From HK1 sp965220535 (GTDB lineage Bacteria > Pseudomonadota > Gammaproteobacteria > HK1), in assembly GCA_965220535.1 (NCBI GenBank), contig OZ244833.1, forward strand, positions 2,728,001 through 2,792,000: a stretch of 64,000 nt of DNA, in the 5' to 3' direction. Positions 61,684-64,000 of the stretch are shown piece after piece. A program made the position numbers and the translations under genes. Positions within the stretch are counted from its first letter, which is position 1, and the number at the start of each line of letters is the position of its first letter. The notes beneath the pieces were generated by a model, which was not told where the DNA came from, searched no databases, and saw only the letters and a program-made list of their open reading frames with translations.

Positions 61684-62187
61684 TTTCGCTTTTCCTCGTA
61701 TTCGAATTCGATCCCAAGTGATCTTTCGATTTTGCGGGCGCTTCTCCGGCGCTTTCTTTCGGGCTTCTCGGCTTCGAAAATCGCCCGGCATTCGCTTCGC
61801 TCGTCGAAGGATTTCGCGATCGGAATCGATCGAAATCGAGCGCAATCGAGCGCAATGACAGCGATTTGCGTGCCTTGCCCGAGGCGCAGCCTTCGTCTTC
61901 GAAGGTACAATCGCCATCGAGAATATAGGGAATCCCTCGCCCTTATCGCGGCGCGAACGATCGTCGCGCTCCGATGCGGCCTTCGACCGTCGGCGCATTT
62001 CGCATCGGGGGATCGTATCCGCCCGGATCCGTCTTGCGCTTTGCAACGCCCGCCTTGCAGCACATCGAAGGCTTGCGATCGCGCGTATCGCTTTTTTGCC
62101 GTGATCGAAGGAGCCTTCGAAGGCACCGCTCGGGTGCTACAGAGCCCTTGGAGTCTTTTTGATCGACAACGAGGATATTTCAAGACT
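61684..62187. other. divergent intergenic region, no gene seen
   Basis: 504 bases between the VOC gene (minus) and the SDR gene (plus). Open frames extend through it in both directions but are not family-like. It must hold promoters for both units; none is clear enough to place. Confidence 0.4.
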
Positions 62188-62895
62188 ATGAGCCAATCGA
62201 AAAAAGTCGCGATCATCACCGCCGCCGGCAGCGGCATGGGGGCCGGTGCCGCTCGCAGGTTGGCGGCGGACGATTTCAATGTGGCCATCCTCTCTTCCTC
62301 CGGCCGCGGCGAAGCGCTGGCCGAGGATCTCGGGGGGATCGGGGTGACCGGATCGAACCGATCGGTGGACGATCTGCAGCGCCTCGTCGATATGACCATG
62401 GATCGTTGGGGACGGGTGGATGCGCTGATCAACAGCGCCGGACACGGCCCGCGGGCGGATCTTCTCGATCTCTCGGACGAGGATTGGCAAAAGGGGATGG
62501 AGGTCTATTTTCTCAGCGCGGTGCGTCCGATTCGGTTGGTCACCCCGATCATGCAAGAGCGAAAAGCGGGGGCCATCGTCAATATCTCGACCTTCGCCGC
62601 CTTCGAGCCCGACCCCGTTTTTCCGACCTCCGGTGTTTTTCGTGCCGGGCTTGCGGCGTGGACCAAACTCTTCGCCGACCGCTACGCCGCCGATAATATT
62701 CGCATCAACAACGTTCTTCCCGGCTTCATCGACAGCCTGCCGGAAAAACCCGAGTTTCGCGAACGCATTCCGATGCGGCGCTACGGCAGGACGGGGGAGA
62801 TCGCCGAGCTCATCGCCTTTCTCGTCGGCCCCGGCGGCGGCTATATCACCGGTCAGAATATTCGCGCCGACGGCGGCATCACTCGCTCGGTCTGA
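62188..62895 (+). CDS. SDR-fold protein lacking the catalytic Tyr-Lys pair
   Basis: 235 residues from ATG 62188. Short-chain dehydrogenase/reductase fold: nucleotide motif TAAGSGMGAGA near residue 11, ALINSAGHGP (NAG), AIVNISTFAAFEP, then RAGLAAWTKLFADRYA where YxxxK normally stands: here the Tyr and Lys positions read F and A/L in VFRAGLA. VLPGFIDSLPE and YITGQNIRADGGITRSV close the fold. This pattern recurs in a known SDR subgroup with the same VFPTSGVFRAGLAA line, so the loss is a family trait rather than a local defect. Activity uncertain; a non-reductase or pseudo-enzyme role is possible. Confidence 0.88.
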   Translation: MSQSKKVAIITAAGSGMGAGAARRLAADDFNVAILSSSGRGEALAEDLGGIGVTGSNRSVDDLQRLVDMTMDRWGRVDALINSAGHGPRADLLDLSDEDWQKGMEVYFLSAVRPIRLVTPIMQERKAGAIVNISTFAAFEPDPVFPTSGVFRAGLAAWTKLFADRYAADNIRINNVLPGFIDSLPEKPEFRERIPMRRYGRTGEIAELIAFLVGPGGGYITGQNIRADGGITRSV

Positions 62896-62999
62896 TAGCG
62901 GCGACAGAATCTCGAGCGCCCCTCGTCGGGCATCGGCGACATCGAAAAAGGGGCGATCGGCCTTCGGGGGCTATGCGAGCGAAGAGGATATAAAGGACG

Positions 63000-63728
63000 A
63001 TGTCCGATACCGTCGAATGGGGCTACGAAGGTGCTATCGGCCCTACCTGCTGGGGTTCGCTTAGCCCCGAGTTCTCTTTATGCGATTGCGGCAAGGAGCA
63101 ATCGCCGATCAATATCGAGCGCTTCGAAGTTCTCCCCCGAAGCCCCGTCGAATTCGATTACCGATCGGTTCCGGCGGGTAGCGGCGAGGTCATCGATACC
63201 GGCACCACGATCCAGTTGAACTGTCCGTCCGGCGGCGGCATCGGTCTCGACGGCGTTCGCTACGATCTCGTACAACTCCATTTCCATCATGGCAGCGAGC
63301 ATTTGGTGCAGGGGCGGCGCTTTGCGATGGAGATGCATTTGGTGCATCGTTCCGCGGCCCTCGAGGTCGCGGTGGTCGCGGTCCTGCTGCAAGAGGGGGC
63401 GCATAATCCGGCCTTCGATGCGATCTGGCGCCATCTGCCGGGAGGAGGGGGCGTTGTCGAAGGCGATGATTCGCCCGCGAACGTGCCCGCGAACGTGGAT
63501 CTGGCGAGCCTCTTGCCAGTGCGGCGAAGCGCTTGGCGCTATCGGGGGTCGCTGACGACCCCGCCTTGCAGCGAAGGGGTGAGGTGGCTGGTGCTGACCG
63601 AGCCGCTGAGCCTTTCGGCGGCGCAGATTGCCGCTTACGGGGCGGTTCATCCTCGCAGTTATCGTCCGGTGCAGCCTTTGGGGGTGAGGGTTTTGGTCTG
63701 CGATGCACCGCCGTCGGATGCGTCTTGA
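63000..63728 (+). CDS. alpha-class carbonic anhydrase
   Basis: 242 residues from ATG 63000 with AAAGGACG upstream. Zinc enzyme interconverting CO2 and bicarbonate. WGYEGAIGPTCWG and EQSPINI at the start, VQLHFHHGSEH with the first two zinc His, AMEMHLVH with the third, and SLTTPPCSEGVRWLV with the Thr of the active site (Thr199 equivalent). Length and motifs match bacterial alpha-CAs, but these usually carry a signal peptide and here none is seen; a cytoplasmic location or a missed upstream start is possible. Two Cys (LCDCGKE) at the start may be a disulfide. Confidence 0.93.
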   Translation: MSDTVEWGYEGAIGPTCWGSLSPEFSLCDCGKEQSPINIERFEVLPRSPVEFDYRSVPAGSGEVIDTGTTIQLNCPSGGGIGLDGVRYDLVQLHFHHGSEHLVQGRRFAMEMHLVHRSAALEVAVVAVLLQEGAHNPAFDAIWRHLPGGGGVVEGDDSPANVPANVDLASLLPVRRSAWRYRGSLTTPPCSEGVRWLVLTEPLSLSAAQIAAYGAVHPRSYRPVQPLGVRVLVCDAPPSDAS

Positions 63729-64000
63729 TTCGTTGCCGTAACTTCTGACGTCATTTACGCCGTCGATTCGTCTTTCGCCTCCCCCCGATATCGCCGAAGC
63801 CTTCGTCGAGGGTCGGATGCCTGCCTAGTCCATCGAGCGCCGTCGAGCGCGAAGGGATTGCTCTTGGCCAAGCGAAGCCTTGGAGCGAATTCTTGGCTTT
63901 CGGCAGCGAGCGATCCTCTGCCGGGCGCTTTCTTTGTTCAGGTGGATGGCTTCAATCGAGGGCGTCGAAGTTGGATTTTCGAGGAGCCCAAAAAGGAAGC
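63729..64000. other. end of window, no gene seen
   Basis: 272 bases after the carbonic anhydrase. No open frame with family-like sequence, no obvious terminator. Confidence 0.4.

Overview
The window looks like chromosome of a GC-rich gammaproteobacterium. The best phylogenetic marker is an intact RpoH (44229-45077), whose region 2 reads like the enterobacterial/gammaproteobacterial sigma-32 (RLVSFAVHWIRAEI) and not like the alphaproteobacterial version. The gene content is heterotrophic and amine/purine oriented: O-acetylhomoserine sulfhydrylase, agmatinase-family ureohydrolase, 5-oxoprolinase, allantoate amidohydrolase-type M20 peptidase, ureidoglycine-glyoxylate-type aminotransferase, dimethylformamidase-like protein. 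Many frameshifted genes, two dead IS3-type copies and abundant decaying duplications suggest a genome under relaxed selection, possibly a symbiont; that lifestyle is inference.

Layout. 1-4.2 kb: accessory region with a partial Spy/CpxP-like gene, small secreted proteins and a three-zinc-ribbon protein, bracketed by decayed copies of the metY 3' end. 4.5-9.5 kb (minus): metY, a CoA-binding protein, a small membrane protein and an agmatinase fused to a long histone-H1-like Lys/Ala/Pro tail. 10-20 kb (plus): SbmA/BacA-like transporter, glutathione S-transferase, a giant fused 5-oxoprolinase with tandem copies of its own 5' end upstream and of its own 3' end downstream, and a fatty acid desaturase. 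21-28.8 kb: two large paralogous secreted proteins flanking an EamA transporter. 29.5-37 kb: purine-catabolism pair (M20 amidohydrolase, aminotransferase) interrupted by IS remnants and pseudogenes. 38-41.5 kb: Fic protein, a 73-bp AT-rich tandem array, a broken ankyrin gene. 41.7-48 kb: dimethylformamidase-like gene, rpoH, three tandem coiled-coil/membrane genes, and Hsp20 with two tandem sigma-32-type promoters. 49-54.3 kb: a tightly overlapping four-gene operon (MotA/TolQ/ExbB-like channel, two single-span membrane proteins, double SUMF1-type protein). 54.5-64 kb: beta-lactamase-like hydrolase, luciferase-like oxidoreductase, decaying coiled-coil repeats, enolase-superfamily enzyme with a VOC protein, SDR, alpha-carbonic anhydrase.

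Two things stand out. First, unrelated genes here repeatedly carry head-to-tail copies of only their ends (3' end downstream, 5' end or promoter upstream) in all states from near-identical to barely recognisable: metY, the 114-aa membrane protein, 5-oxoprolinase (both ends), the aminotransferase (both sides), the hsp20 promoter and the coiled-coil gene. This looks like an ongoing process of short tandem duplication and decay at gene boundaries. Second, the 48979-54255 operon looks like an undescribed energised envelope complex: a proton-channel subunit, a TolR/ExbD-like partner with an Asp in its membrane span, and a two-domain SUMF1-type periplasmic protein, all joined by 4-bp ATGA overlaps.

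All family assignments rest on reading motifs by eye; no database search was run.
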